A stretch of 64,000 nucleotides of DNA from Sarcocystis neurona. Its lineage: Eukaryota; Apicomplexa; Conoidasida; Eucoccidiorida; Sarcocystidae. The stretch lies in NCBI GenBank assembly GCA_000727475.1, contig KL647288.1:6847414-6911413 (forward strand), read 5' to 3'. Under the pieces are notes generated by a model. That model made no database searches and was not told the DNA's origin. It saw only the letters and a list, made by a program, of their open reading frames with translations. This document shows positions 48,201 to 61,028 of the stretch, piece by piece. The position numbers and the translations under genes were made by a program. Every line of letters starts with the position of its first letter. The first letter of the stretch is position 1.

Positions 48201-51200
48201 TTTACACTTCTCGAGAAACCAGCAGGGTGCCGGGGCAGAAGCTGCAGTAGCGTGCGACAAAATCTTTTTATACCGTCTCCTCGGCAAGTTTTGCAGGTAA
48301 GAAGACCTTGAAAGAGAATTCACTCACTTGGTGTACAACGCACGGAGTACGTGCTGCTGCTGCGCTTTAAGCATTACATACATACCTACAGATACTTCCA
48401 AACAAATGTGTTTGATACACGTGATTGATTTCGTCGTGTGCGAATCTGCACACATCCGATACGGCCTCACACTTGGAGAAGAAAAATTGAACAGTTTTAC
48501 CTGAGGAACTGAGTCCCTTCAATGCGCTTTAGGAGCCTGCGATGCCAGACGAAAAAAAGTTTGTTGTTTTCGATGCACAGACATAATACACTGTTTGAAT
48601 ATGGAACAGAGTTGTCAGAAAGGAGTGCGCTAGAGAGCACCACGGTGAGGAAGCACAACAGGCTTTGCTGACGTTGTATACATCTCGTGTACGAAAGAAA
48701 CATAGGCTTATGATACAGAAAAGTCTTCTAGGATTTTCAGCAGGCAAGGACAGACTGCGCTGTCCATCTCCAATACCTTATTTCATTAGAAGAGTGCATA
48801 CTAACCCTATGGTTTTGGTACTTCCGCGGTCCGACAGGATTACACTGCATAGTCTTCGCGGAGGCAAACATTCCATTTTCCATTCCGAAGGTGTCTCTCT
48901 GCAATGTCACAAGGATATATATATACATATATATTTTAATTGTATACAGAACGTGTAGAGTGGATTGCTTTTTCCTGCAGAGGACACTAAAGTGTTTGTT
49001 ACAAGAGTACGTGTGCAGAATTTATTAGGAAGATATTGTGCTACAGAGCCCTTTACCAATGGACGCATTAAAAAACCTACTGGAGATCCACAGAGTTGAG
49101 AAGAGTGACGCATGAGAGAGATCTAAAAAGGAAAATGGGACGTGGAACTTCAGAAGAGGACTACGATATTTAGGCGACTAAACGTAGTGTAGCTCTCCGT
49201 ACACACGAAGACACTGCGCAGTGTGGGACGGAGAAGAAGACGGCTCCAGCTTTAACAGCACGAACACACAGCTGAGTGAAGCACTACATTGCAAATTTCC
49301 TCAGAAAACACTGTGTTATAAAAAGTGTAAACGAGAGAACGCATCCGACAAGCTTTAATACCCAAGTACGTGGTGTGTAGAAAGAGGCCAATGGCATCAC
49401 GGTTGTATATGCAGCTAGTCTACTACTAGTCCGAGAGATATCCACCCGCACCGCGTCGTCTCCTTACAGACATGCTTACTGTCGTGTTACGAGCAAGCAG
49501 ATGCCCTCTGAACACCTCTATACTGCCTGGAGTGTGGGTCTATACAACCCTGCACTCCCCTTACTTTTGAGGAAACAAGAGTCGAAGACAGCATTTGTCT
49601 TAGCAGCAGGCGGCTGCAAAGTCCTGAAGTGCCGCGTGCTGCTTTGACGAGAGAGGAGGGCAACATGAATATACGGGTACCGATATGCATACATAACTAT
49701 ACATCTTGTGCATAGAGAAAGGCGACAGAAACGTACGGTATACACTTGACCGTACGCTGAGGCGCATGCGTTTTGCTGATACATGCACACATGCTCGTAC
49801 GCGTGTGTGCGCCCGTACCTGTACACATGTACCCACATGGCCATCGTCCTGTGTGTGTGCACGTGCATTTAGTACGCGTGTGTACGTGGAACTGCAGTGA
49901 CTCACTCTTGTACCTCTAGTTGCTCTACAGCAGACGGCCACACACTGCAAAGCCTGAATTCGTGCACGCATTAAGGCATTCCTACTGCTATCCACGAACC
50001 CCTTGATCACTCCTGCTACCGTGAAATTATAGTAATATATCTTCTCGTGCCGCCGTAGTCGAACTGTGCATGCATGAGTACACCGTCGCGTGGGTACATG
50101 CGGCTGCAACTACGTGTGAGTCTGAAGTCAGTTAACCGTGTCCCCTGTTAGATTCATCGTGGCTACAGGTAGACAGCTCAAACTGCGTAGGCATATCTGC
50201 ATTCGTGTTTGTACACATTTAAAGGTACACACCTACAGATGTGTCCTCATACCCTGGCATCCGAATTCACCTATTCGAGTACTTACGTACACAGATACAC
50301 ACATATATCCACGTACGTACGTTTACGCAGACCCGCATAAATATTCCTACATCCTCATGCGTGTCCACCTACGTGTGCCCTCGCAGTTGACGAGCGCGAG
50401 ACACTCGATGAGACCCCCTTCACTGTACCCTGGGAATAATACAGCGAATGTATAAGAGGGCAGTTGTCGATCCATACAAATATACGATGACACCTACGTA
50501 AGGAGCTATTCATGTATGTATTTATGTGTGTACACTTGCACAACTCGAATTGTCTTCTGCGTTTACTTTATACCCTCATGCCACACAAGAAATATTGGCG
50601 CCTCACACCGCTTGAGGAAATTTACCAATTTTATTTGTCAGGTTGCCAGAGTACATATATCTGGCCGGGTCTATACGCCTGTTTTATTTGCTTGCGAAGA
50701 CGCAACTTACAACATAAGAAACCTACTGTATTCATGCAGGTGGATTTCCACATCCAAGCTACACTTATGGTCAGCCGCGCGGTGATCAGGGAGTAAATGA
50801 ATTTATACATTTATATATATATACATACGAATGTGCAGAACACATGTTCCCGCAAGGGTGGCTGAACCACCCAAGCACGTCGGTACGTGGGCCGACACTT
50901 AACGCTGGAGATGATCCGGACGACCTAGCGGTGAGATCTGCGCCTCCTACCGTACTTGGGGTTACGTATACGTGTTCAACTTCGTAGACACACATGCTTA
51001 CACAATTGTACACTGCCGTAATGCATATGTGTTTGTGTACTTAAGACGACGCTGCGCGAACTTGCAGTGGCTGGGAGAGTCTTTTTGCTGGCATCAGCCG
51101 TGCGACGCCACGTTCAGCGCAGATCTAGGTGCACGCATACACATGTGTATGCACGTCAACTCTTAGATCTGGGGGTGCTTTAATGTAAACATACTAAGGC

Positions 51201-51400
51201 TCTTACTGAATACCACGGTGTTGATCCGGAGCCGAATGATGAGTTGGAATCCCACTTGGGAAGCAGGCCAGAGACGGGTGCAGCAGTCTCTCATCGAAGT
51301 AACAGCGAACGCAGTTGATCGCAGAAACAGGAGGGACCCTGTTGATTGCTGTCGTGGCAGGCCGAAGCCAAGCAGCGCTGACCACTCACTCTAGTGGCAA
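45291..51400. other. Gene-poor intergenic stretch
   Basis: Six kilobases with only short frames in both strands. The sequence is ACGTA/CATACA simple sequence alternating with unique AT-richer DNA (for example 47820-49450). No conserved protein block, RNA gene or long repeat was recognised. Confidence 0.5.
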
Positions 51401-51469
51401 AAGCAGTAGACCCACGCTCGATGTGAATAATGTATTGAGGGCGCAGTGGGAATTGCAGTACTGATTCGG

Positions 51470-52430
51470 GGTGACGCGAAGAAGGGAAGGAAGTATAAAT
51501 AGTAGTGGCAGCAGTATTTTTCTTCTAGTACTCGTACAAGCAGCCCAGATACTTGCAGGAAAAGGAAGGGTGGAAATAGTAGTGGTAGTACTACTAGTAG
51601 GAGGAGTTGTCGTAGGTGGGGTGAAAGGGGCGATGGCAACAATAGTGCCAATAGTATTACAACTCGTAGAAAGAGTCGCAATGCTTAGAGTGAAAAAAAG
51701 GGTGGAAATGGTAGTACCAGGTGTACTGGTACGGGTAGAACGGGCCGTAGTACTCCGAGTGAAGGCTGCTGTCAGTTGCAGGAAGACGAACAATATTGGC
51801 ATATGCAGTCGTATGGAGGTGTAGGAAGAATACGGGAGACGTGATCGTGCTGGACCTGTATAAACCAGAAACACCAGCAGGTGCCGTGGTGGGGACTAGC
51901 TGCGACAGGAACAAGAAAGGCAGCAATAGTGGTAGTGTTAGCAGTGGTGGTAGTAGTATGTTCCGCGTGCGTATGAGTAACAGGAATTGTAGTTGTACAG
52001 GTAAGGAAAAGTCTGGCAGCATTAGTAATAGCTGTTCTTCCAGTAGCAGTGGAATTTGTAGCAGCGGGACGTGGCCGTAGCATTACTAATAGCAAAAGTT
52101 GTAGTCATGGTGGCTGTAGCAGTGGGAGTGCTAGTAGTCAGAGTAACAGTTGTAGTAGTGTTAGTAGTAGTTGTTGTTGTAGCTGTTCTCCGACCCTTAC
52201 CAGAAAGAGTAGTAGGACAGGTTTTGAAGTAGTGATAGTAATCTTAGTAATAGCCACATTAATAGAAGTACCAGTAGCCTTAGCGGTAGAATTAGTTGGG
52301 GCAGCAATCCCACTTGTAGTGCATCTTCTAACAGTACCACGACGTGGAGCACTACTTACAGCAACAAGACTACTATTAGCAGTCCCACCTGGAGGAGTGC
52401 CGGTAATAGCAGGAGCATTAGGGCTATAAC
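51470..52430 (+). repeat. Degenerate GTA/AGT triplet tract
   Basis: Over about 960 bases the plus strand is dominated by AGT, GTA and TAG triplets with strong three-base periodicity, for example GTAGTGGTAGTACTACTAG at about 51578 and GTAGTAGTTGTTGTTGTAG at about 52160. Open plus frames give Val/Leu-rich or Ser-rich translations that simply reflect the triplet (VEIVVVVLLVGGVVVGGV; SSGSASSQSNSCSSVSSSCC). The tract is distinct from the CAG/GCA repeats that dominate elsewhere and has no identified gene. Confidence 0.65.
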
Positions 52431-55113
52431 TTGGAAACGGTGAGACATGGTCAGAATATTCACACCTTCTGTACGTGCCTTACAGTTTCCAACTCTCAGC
52501 GCCACTGTTTCTTCTTGAGCAGAAATGAGAAGTGTTCCGTTGGCGTGCCTAATGCCAGCGGGAAAAGTCCTGGTATTTTCTCTTGCATTTCCCCTCCATT
52601 TTGAGGTCTCTCTGCACATATATGCGGTAGAGAGAAAACTGAAAAGGAGAGGCATCGTTGGGTAGCTGTAGCCGAGCGTGTAAAACCGCCTACGTAGAGT
52701 CACATGCGTTGAACTGTGCTACGCAGAGGAACATGTTGTGTGCGGATTTCCACCTCGATACACCGAGGTGGAGAACTTTACACGTACATTCGCGCGGTCA
52801 CTTGCTGGATTGCGGATGCACGTAAGGCTGTGTATGTGTAGTTCGGGAGGGCCTCAACTACGTAAGCACGCCTACTTATAATGACAGATCTATGTGTGGA
52901 TGTGGAGACGCGGACGTACAGAAAGATTCATTTTTCCGGCAGCACCCCCAGAGGAAGAACGTTTTTTCTACGTTGCATCCCTTCCTCTGCGGCTGCTTCA
53001 CTACACCTCCACCCGTAGGATGAGACAGACATCTGATGCGCCGAGAGCTACGACAGCAAGTGAGCCACGTCACCCTGTATGAGTGCGCCGTGAGCAACAC
53101 TTAGGAAGTGTAGTACCACTTCTGCGTGGACGTATCCAAATTAATGTGTTTGTGGAGTACGCTACCTGTACATCCTTAAGGGTGGGAGAATCAGCCTCTC
53201 TCTACACTTCTGTCATGCACTTTTCCGCTGCGCCGATGGCCACTAGCCATTGCGGAAGTGGTACTGCACTTCAATATCCCTTCTTGCATGGCAAACTGGA
53301 AAATACACTTGCATGTTTCTCACTGTGTAACGAAGCGATACGCACCAGCGTCTCCTGAGTCTTGCACTGCTCGTTTTGTCAAGCGTGCTGATCTACTCTC
53401 GTACGTTGCCCTCCTTTCCCTTTTGCTTTGCCCTATCCTTTCGTCTCTCTGATCTCCGTGCCTCCGTCTCTTCGTCCTTCATCACAACTTATTTAAGGTT
53501 TTTCCGTTCAAACATGTTTTTCCTCCTCGTCTACGCTGGTCTTTCTTCTCCGTTTGCTGCCGAGTACGGTATTCCACTGCTTGTCGCCGACCTGTAGGGA
53601 AGAATCATAGAAGAGAACTTGAATGTCGCTGGGCCCTACCAAAATTCCTCTTATATCACATTCTTGCTTCCCCTTCGAAGAGTCCGCGTGTTGTTATTCT
53701 TCATGCTACGAGGCATTGTGACGGGTACGGAACCACCACTGGGAGCAAACCCGCTCGCTATGCAGTATGCCCCAAGAGGAGACTCGCGCAGAAGTAGACA
53801 CGCGCTATTGTCGTACGCCTGCTGCTTATGGATCGTGGGGTCCTCTCCAGCGACATAGGAACTACATACGAAAAAAAAAACACTTTTATAGATGCTAGCG
53901 GAGACACGTCAAAACTAAGAGGGGTTTGGCCTTTTTTCGTGCGCAATGAGGCGCGCTTCTGTCACTGCCACGCTCCAGCAGCGGTAGCACCGGGGGTGAC
54001 TACCACTGCAAGAAAATGCGAGTTGTGGGCAAGACAAGCGCTAAGAAAGCGGCGTGGACGGATTAAGCGTTTTCTGCTGACAGGTTTTCCACAAATATTT
54101 AGCCCATTATTTAGGTGTGAATGCACACACCAATACATGTGTATGCACATGTATATACATATACATGTATCTGACGTGTTACGGCAGCATGAAAAGCTCA
54201 GGACACCAGTGTATTTCGAACGAATCGGTACGCCTTCTTTCTTGCACTCTTCAAAATGTGACTGTGCCCTTCTGGATTCCATCCGTGTATCTGTCGAGTG
54301 TCCCATTTGGCTGCTCGCTCTTCTTTCAGCCGCAGCAGACTTGTAAAGGCGAGGTACTAGGGCGCTCCCACTTTTCCCTTCTCTAGTGCACCCAACCTCA
54401 TACCCACTACTATCTCTCCGCCTGGACTGCAGCTGCTGCTGCTGCAGTACTGCTCCTAGTGAACTAGTGCCGTGTTGGTGCTGGTGTCACGCTCGTGCTC
54501 TTGGTTCTTCTCTTTCCATTTCTCTGTTGCTTCCGTCCTAGTGCTCTGCGTCGGCTGCTACCGTCCTGATGCCGTCGTCTCCTTCCGGCGGTTATCTTCC
54601 TCCTGCTGCTCTGTTATCGTTGTAACGTACATTCGCATTGCTCTTGTTGCCGTGCCCGTCCGGCTGTTCCGCGCTTCCTGCTTTTGACATCTGGTGCTCC
54701 TACGCTGCGGCGTATTGCCGTTGCTCCTGCTGCTGCCACCCTCCTAAATGAACTCCGTTGCAGCCCCGTGCCCTCTTAATTACGTTGCTGCTTTTCCTTT
54801 TGTTGCGTCCCTGCTGCTGTCGTCTCCAGCGTTGCTGTTGCTGTTGCCGCTGCCGCGGCAGACGTCTTCCTGCTGCTCGTGGTGCTGCAATCTTGCTGCA
54901 AACGACAGCTGCGGCAAGCTTTCTGCTGCTGTAGCAGCAGTTTTGCTGTGGCTGGCAAGTCGTAGTGCTCCTGCGTCTTTGATTCTGCTACCATTCAGCT
55001 TCCCTGCCGGTGACCTGGCACTGCCAAATACCTCCCTTTGTTCTTGAACAGAGCACCTCCCTCTCTCTTTGCTAGCAACAAGTAGCATCCTTCCATCGAT
55101 ACCAACAGCAAAA
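52431..55113. other. Intergenic stretch upstream of the small secreted-type gene
   Basis: Mixed unique and simple sequence with no recognised family. From about 54480 to 55080 the plus strand is pyrimidine-rich with CTG/GCT triplets and open frames of Leu/Ala/Ser character, which may be promoter/5' UTR of the gene at 55114. Confidence 0.45.
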
Positions 55114-55656
55114 ATGCAGCACGGTAGAAGGAACGAAAACGGTTTTTCTTGTGTCCCGTCTCTCGAGAATGGCCTACATTACTCGTGTCTACCCGAAAAT
55201 CAACGGGAACGAAGTCGGACTGTCATGCAGAGGAAACGCAAGAACTTGATCCTGCTGTTTGCTATCAGTATGTACCTCACCGGCATACTAATAGCAGCAG
55301 CAGACGACGACGAAGACGGCGAAGGCGCTGACGGCAGCTTGAGAACTGCAAACTTGCAGCGGGGAGACAGCGAAAAAGGCAGCAGGGCGGCCTCCGCCGA
55401 CAACCAATCCTCAGCACGGGAGGCGAATAAAAAGGAGAAACGCGAGTCGAAGAAGACGGAGAAAAAGAAGGCCAACAAAGGTGGCCGAAAAGGCAAGAAA
55501 GACGGAAAGGGACAAACAGAGGAGAGCGAAAATCCCCCGACGCGATGCGCCCAGAACCTCAGAGATGCAGTTAATGGTGCCATTAGCCTCATTGCTGGTA
55601 AGAAGCCGGAGGAGGAAGAGGGAAACTCCACAGACTTACAGGAGGGTTATAAATGA
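55114..55656 (+). CDS. Small Lys/Glu-rich protein with signal or anchor segment
   Basis: A 180-residue frame starting at an ATG in an A-rich context (CAGCAAAAATGC), with a second in-frame ATG at 55225 (residue 38). The segment MQRKRKNLILLFAISMYL then TGILIAAADDDED (residues about 38-68) has the positive, hydrophobic, small-residue pattern of a signal peptide if translation starts at 55225, or of a type II membrane anchor if it starts at 55114. The rest is acidic then strongly Lys-rich (KKEKRESKKTEKKKANKGGR), with one Cys in the last third, and ends EGYK before TGA. No family is recognised. It could be a coccidian secreted or dense-granule-type protein. A donor-like GCTG|GTAAGA at 55600 means a spliced 3' end is possible. 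Confidence 0.5.
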   Translation: MQHGRRNENGFSCVPSLENGLHYSCLPENQRERSRTVMQRKRKNLILLFAISMYLTGILIAAADDDEDGEGADGSLRTANLQRGDSEKGSRAASADNQSSAREANKKEKRESKKTEKKKANKGGRKGKKDGKGQTEESENPPTRCAQNLRDAVNGAISLIAGKKPEEEEGNSTDLQEGYK

Positions 55657-58600
55657 GAGCAAGAGAAAGAGGAGGAGGGGACGCAGAAGAGTAGGTACTC
55701 AGTGTGAAGACATGAAGACAACATGTATTGCACGTGTGGGATGAAGAAGATTCACTTCATCCAGTGGTGTTGAAACGGAATCTTCTCTTTTAACCAGCGT
55801 CATTTAATGAGATCAAACTAGCTGTCGTTGTAACACGGGAACGTATGTACGGACCTCGAAGTACGCGCTGAGAAGACGACGTCAGCTCGGCATGTGTGCA
55901 GGGGCAACAAGGATTGCGCGACATTTTTAAAGGTGGGATGTAACCTGCATGGTTGACGGTTTTGAGGAAGAGAGAGTTCCACTCTAGCATCTGTAACACG
56001 TATAAACAGGCGGAATGGCTTGTTAATATCGAGTATATGAAATTTGACCAACTGTACTGTTGCTCACGCTGTGTGGTTGTGCACCAACTGATGACCTCCA
56101 CGGCCAAGAAGGATGGCGTACACGTATTCTGTGGAGTGATCATGTTTTTTCTCAAGAAGTAAATGCAAGGACGTGGGTTCCACGTCTGAAGCACAATATA
56201 TCGACAAGGTAGATCAACTCAAAATTACGGCATTATAATGCGCATAGTGCTTTTTGTCGTATGTAATGACCAAGATGAAGCATCCCCCGCAATCGAACTT
56301 CCAGTGTAGATATGTATGCGGGAAGGAAATTTACAGCAGAGTACGCGCTACCCCAGTGAATAACCGAAAAACAAGAGAATAGAAACATTGGGAGGAACCT
56401 GGAACAGGCTGCAAACTCTTCGTTGAGTACCAGTAGCAACCTGGTTTGAGGAAGAGTTGTGCGGCTGTGAGTCCCTTCTACAGGTATTGCGTGAATATAT
56501 AGATGGGCTTGTATGTATAGTTACCTGTATATACGGGTAAATCAGTATTCACGCACATGCGTGTACGGAGTGCGTATGATTACAAATATATACGTGTGCA
56601 CCTGAATGTCTAAACAGATCTATATTCGCCGTGCAGGAGCTACGGACACACTTGTACAGACGAGCAAGTGGCAAAGTATGCGTGAGCAAATGCTGCAGAT
56701 ACCTGTCTCTCTAGGTGTGGTATACAGGCATCCATACGCGTACTCAATATTCGTCCACCTTCACGTACGCAGATGCACCCATGTATGTATCAATATATGT
56801 GTGCACTTACGTAAGTATATGTATTCGTCGGTGCAGATTAATGTCGGCGCCTCGCCGCTAGCCTGCGCCGCTAGCCTGTACGCAGAAGAATACAAAGACG
56901 CAGTAGACGAAAGAGACTTACAGAAGTTAACAAAGAAAGCGCTGCGTGGAGATTTGTTCCGAAAGATCTCACCACGCGCGACAACTCATGTATGAAGTAA
57001 GCATATGCATATATCTGTGTGTAGAGAACTCGAAAACAACAAGCAGGGGACACAGGTATTCATAGGAAGAGCGAACCAAAGGAAAGAGAAGCATTTGGAA
57101 CTGCTATGCACGGAGAACACACATAAGAATTAATGACTGCGGGACAGAGAACTAAGAGGTAGAAAAACAGAGGAAGTGGTGAATGGAGAGACGCTGGAGA
57201 TGGTGGAGACCTGAAGAACTGGCACTCCTTTGTGCGGCGAAACACAACGAAAAAAAGGAAACCGTATCCCGACGAACGGGATGGCGAAAAACATTCACAC
57301 CGGACAGCGAATAGATGTTGACAACAGTGTGTGCACACGTGTGTTCGCGCTTTCTGTTTCTCTTTTCCCTTTTGTCTCTCGCCCTTGGTCTCTTCCTCTG
57401 TATGTATATATATATATGTGTGCATCTTCGAGGGAAAAGGGTCCACACGTATACATTTACTTATGTCTGTTCTTCAGCCTGTGTACCAAGGTAGACACAT
57501 AATTGTGTAAGGAGATCTTAGACGGATGGCTCTTCACATAAATAGCCCAGAAGGGAGGAAACAGTGTGGAAGGATGTTTTTGTCGCTTGCACTGTCTGCA
57601 AGGATTCCGCAGAAACGTGAAGAGGAAGGTTGATAGCGGCGGCAGAGAACAAAGACCTTCCTGTGGAAGCAAGATGTGTACGCAGCACAGACCAATCTAA
57701 GCGCGTAGTTAATCAAAAAGCTCGTCGTTTGTAGCATCGAAGCGTCGCATATATGAACGTGTTCATATATGAGTAAGTGTTTTTCACACGCGTGCAGCCG
57801 CTACAAGACGCAGTGGCATAGCGAGCATGACCCTCTAGTGCGCTACAAATAGAGCGTTGTATACTCATGCAGATTACTGTGGACTGATGAAAATGTGTTC
57901 GCGCGTACGGACGTACGTTGTCGAAGGAGGTTTGAAAGGTACAGAACCTCTCTGTGCGTACATAGGTATCCATGCGGAGGAACTCAGCACTAGTTACACA
58001 CCAGTGTTTGTACTAGGTAGACGTCTGCGGAAGGCGAGCGTAAATAGTAGAGTAGAGGACACAGACACATGTAATGACGTATGTGTATGTGTACATTTCA
58101 ATATCTGTTCATGTAGATGCACGCGGGAAAGTGTGGACGCACTTTGTATTGGATAGCGGGGGACGGAGGAGTATCACGTACAGTTAGTGAAAGGCGTGTA
58201 TCTGCGTACAGGGAGGTGCGTGTGGAATTGTATGTGTTTTTAGAAAAGCCTCCTCTACGCAGAGAAGAAGAGAAGTGACCGAATAACCGAGTCTCTGCGA
58301 GAGAAGACGAGAAATTAGCAGGACTGTGAGAATTTAACGAGGAGTAGAATACAGATGCAGGAGAGGTCTTGATCAACAGGAAATTGATGGGGTGCTTTTA
58401 ACGTTTGCCTGCTCTTATGAGTAAGTAAGAAAATCGTGTGCACTAGTGGTAAAGCAAATGAATAAAGTTCTGTTTTTCCTTGGCCTAATATGCGTACACT
58501 TCCCTGTGTTCCTGAACGAGGTTTGACGCTCAAGAAACACAACACGTAATTATCACACGCCCAGGCGCAGGGAGACGTTTCTTCTTGAATGTGTGCTTGC

Positions 58601-59640
58601 GTATATCTAGAACAAGAATACGGGAACTCCACCTAGACGAGTACGCCCACAAATCTGCTGTTCTTTCTTCGATTTTTTACTCGTTCCTATGCGTATATGT
58701 ACACACTTGTGACGACACATATATACGCATGGAGGAAGAACAGCGCGTCATCAAGTGAAGAGCACACAGGTCTATCCATCTGACACATGATGTCGTCCTT
58801 CCTTGAATAAGTGTGTGCTGCGCCTCACTAAATTGTTTCTACGCATACGTGTGTCTGTACAGATATTAAGATGTAGACAGATGTCCTGACGTGTGTATAT
58901 TCGCAGAGCGCCTGCCTGTATACGGCTGCACACGCGTATATCTCGAGATCCGTGTACGAAGATGGTCACGTCCGTCTTCGTTTACTCGCGAAGATTCTAT
59001 CCGAATAAAATCCGCATTCTTGCATGTCTGTGTGTGCAAATCTCCACATGTGTATTTTCATGAAGACTAGATTCACACAGGCATGCGCACACCTGTATTT
59101 AGGGACAGGGGGAGAAAAGGTGAGGGTGTAATAGCCTGCGCAGCGTATTCGAATGGGTGTGCATATCAACGAATACGCACAGCGTAAAGCTCCTACGCAC
59201 ACAGCGTCATTCCCCTCTGAATATGCCAGCGGGTGGACTGCTTGGAAAGCAACCGCAGACTCATTCCTCTCGAAGAAGTTGCAGACGCCTCCGAAGGTGC
59301 TTTGTGTCGCTGACCCTCAGGAGACAGTCTCCGTCTAGATACACACGTACATAGACTCACATGCAGACGTCGACATACGTGCGCCTGCCGGTATACGTAC
59401 ACGTTATTCTGCATAGTATATGAACGACGATACACAGAAATGTAGACAAAGAACGCGTATGTGGATGTCCACTGGAGATGTGTGCGTACACGTAAGTGTT
59501 CCTTTTGCGTCCGCTGTATAAATAAATATGTCTGTTTCGTTGTAGAGGGCCAGAAAACTATATAGTCTACTCTGTGGAGAAAAAGGGGAAATGACCTGTT
59601 TTTTGCCACTTGATAGAAGAGCCGACGGTGTGTGCGATTA
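55657..59640. other. Gene-poor intergenic stretch
   Basis: About 4 kb of ACGTA/CATACA simple sequence and unique DNA. One frame at 56606-56995 ends with a non-repetitive, exon-like segment (NVGASPLACAASLYAEEYKD, then RDLQKLTKKALRGDLF) preceded by TCGGTGCAG at about 56837, but no family or splice partner was recognised. Confidence 0.45.
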
Positions 59641-59759
59641 GTCGTCGCTACTGCTGCTGGTGCAGCCAGCGAATCGCTGTAATATTTGCGGCATTCTCTG
59701 GAGTTTTTACGTCGGCTGAATTTTGGCTGTTCCCAGCGGACAACGTCTTCAGCTTTGAA

Positions 59760-60860
59760 GCAGCTGCGGTCTCAATTTCGTCCTTTCTGTTTTCTCTCGT
59801 TTCTCCACTCTCTCGCTTATTGCCTTCCACCGTCTTCTGTGTTTTATCCGTTTTGAGGTCTCCCGTCCACGTTTCCTGTCTCCTTGTCGAGTCTCTCTTT
59901 TTCCACGTCTTCAATCTCTTCTTTCTTGCCCGTCTTCACTGCAGTGTCTTTCTCCGAATGTGCGTCTCCTTACGTCTCCATTCCTTTTCCTGTCTCCTGC
60001 CTTTTTCATGTTTTCCCTCTTCTTCCACGTCTCCCTGCCTCCCCTCTCTCGGCTTTCGTGACCTTGTCTTCTTCGCTTTATCTTTCGTTCTCGTCGTCAT
60101 TTCTCCCTCTCTTTCCCTGTATCTCTCCGTGTGTCGCTGTTTTCTTTATTCCGTCATTCGTTGAAACTCTCTCCACAATTTTCCTCCCTGTATGCTCTCT
60201 CTCCTATATTATGCTGTTGTCTCTCTCTTCCGCCTGTCCTGTTTCTTTATCCCTCTGTGTTTCTCTCTGCCGTTCTCCTTTTTTCTTCCATTGTGTCTCT
60301 TGTTCCCACTGCGATCTCTTTCGTTCTACCATCTTCCCTCCTCACCCGCCTTCACCCCTTCCCGCCTCGCCACCTTTCAAGTTTCTTTATCCTCCTCCTT
60401 CCGCTCTCCTCCCCCTCCGACTTTCCCTGCTCCTCTTCGCCCGTTTCGCCTCTCTGTCCTCCTTGCTTTCGTTCTTCTTCACGCTATGCGATCACTCGGA
60501 ACGGCTCCCTCCAGCTCTCATTTCTCCCCTTTCTCTCATCACCTCCTTTACAACCTTTTTCATTCAGCTTTTCTGCCCACTTCTTCCCTTCCCACTTACT
60601 TGTCGACTTCTCCTTCTGCATCCTCTCCTTTCTTCTCGTCCCTTTGTTCCTCTTCTTCCTCCTCACTCTGCTCTCTGTGCCGTGTTTCTTGCTTTCGCGC
60701 CTTCTCGTTGTCCACGCGTTTCTCTCCTTCCTCTTTTTCTCCTTCACAGGCACGCGCCTTCTCGTGGAGCACCTCCTTCGCCTGTGGAGTTCCGTGCCTT
60801 ATGTGCCCATGCTCGTTTGCCCATCCTCTCTCTTCCCATATAACCCCACTCTGCCGTGGC
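59760..60860 (+). repeat. 1.1-kb pyrimidine-rich tract
   Basis: The plus strand is overwhelmingly C and T (CTCTTTCCCTTCT-type) for over a kilobase. All plus frames are open for hundreds of codons because CT-rich DNA lacks stop triplets, so these frames are not evidence of a gene. The tract ends right before exon A of the solute-binding-protein-like gene, consistent with an extended polypyrimidine intron tail. Confidence 0.75.
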
Positions 60861-60864
60861 CGAG

Positions 60865-61028
60865 GAGAGAAAAATTAAAAAAAGGAGATCTCTTGAGAGA
60901 TGTGCTCGACAGCGGGGTTCTGACTGTCGCCGGCGTCGGTGGCGCGTCTCTCTCCAGTGGACAGGTGCAGCTCACGGTTGCAAAGGACCGGGGAGACGAG
61001 GGAAACTACAACAGAGCGGAACCTACGG
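60865..61028 (+). CDS. Solute-binding-protein family 3-like gene, exon A
   Basis: Short exon reading KLKKGDLLRDVLDSGVLTVA then GVGGASLSSGQVQLTVAKD and ending NYNRAEPT plus one base at ACGG|GTGAGA (phase 1). The 'LLRDVLDSGVLTVAG' block matches the first strand of bacterial family 3 extracellular solute-binding proteins (L..I..RG.L.VG). The left border is approximate: AG dinucleotides after CCGTGGCCG at 60864-60869 follow a very long pyrimidine tract. An earlier exon with a signal peptide is expected; a hydrophobic segment at about 59662-59760 (RIAVIFAAFSGVFTSAEFWL) is a weak candidate with no start codon of its own. Confidence 0.5.
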
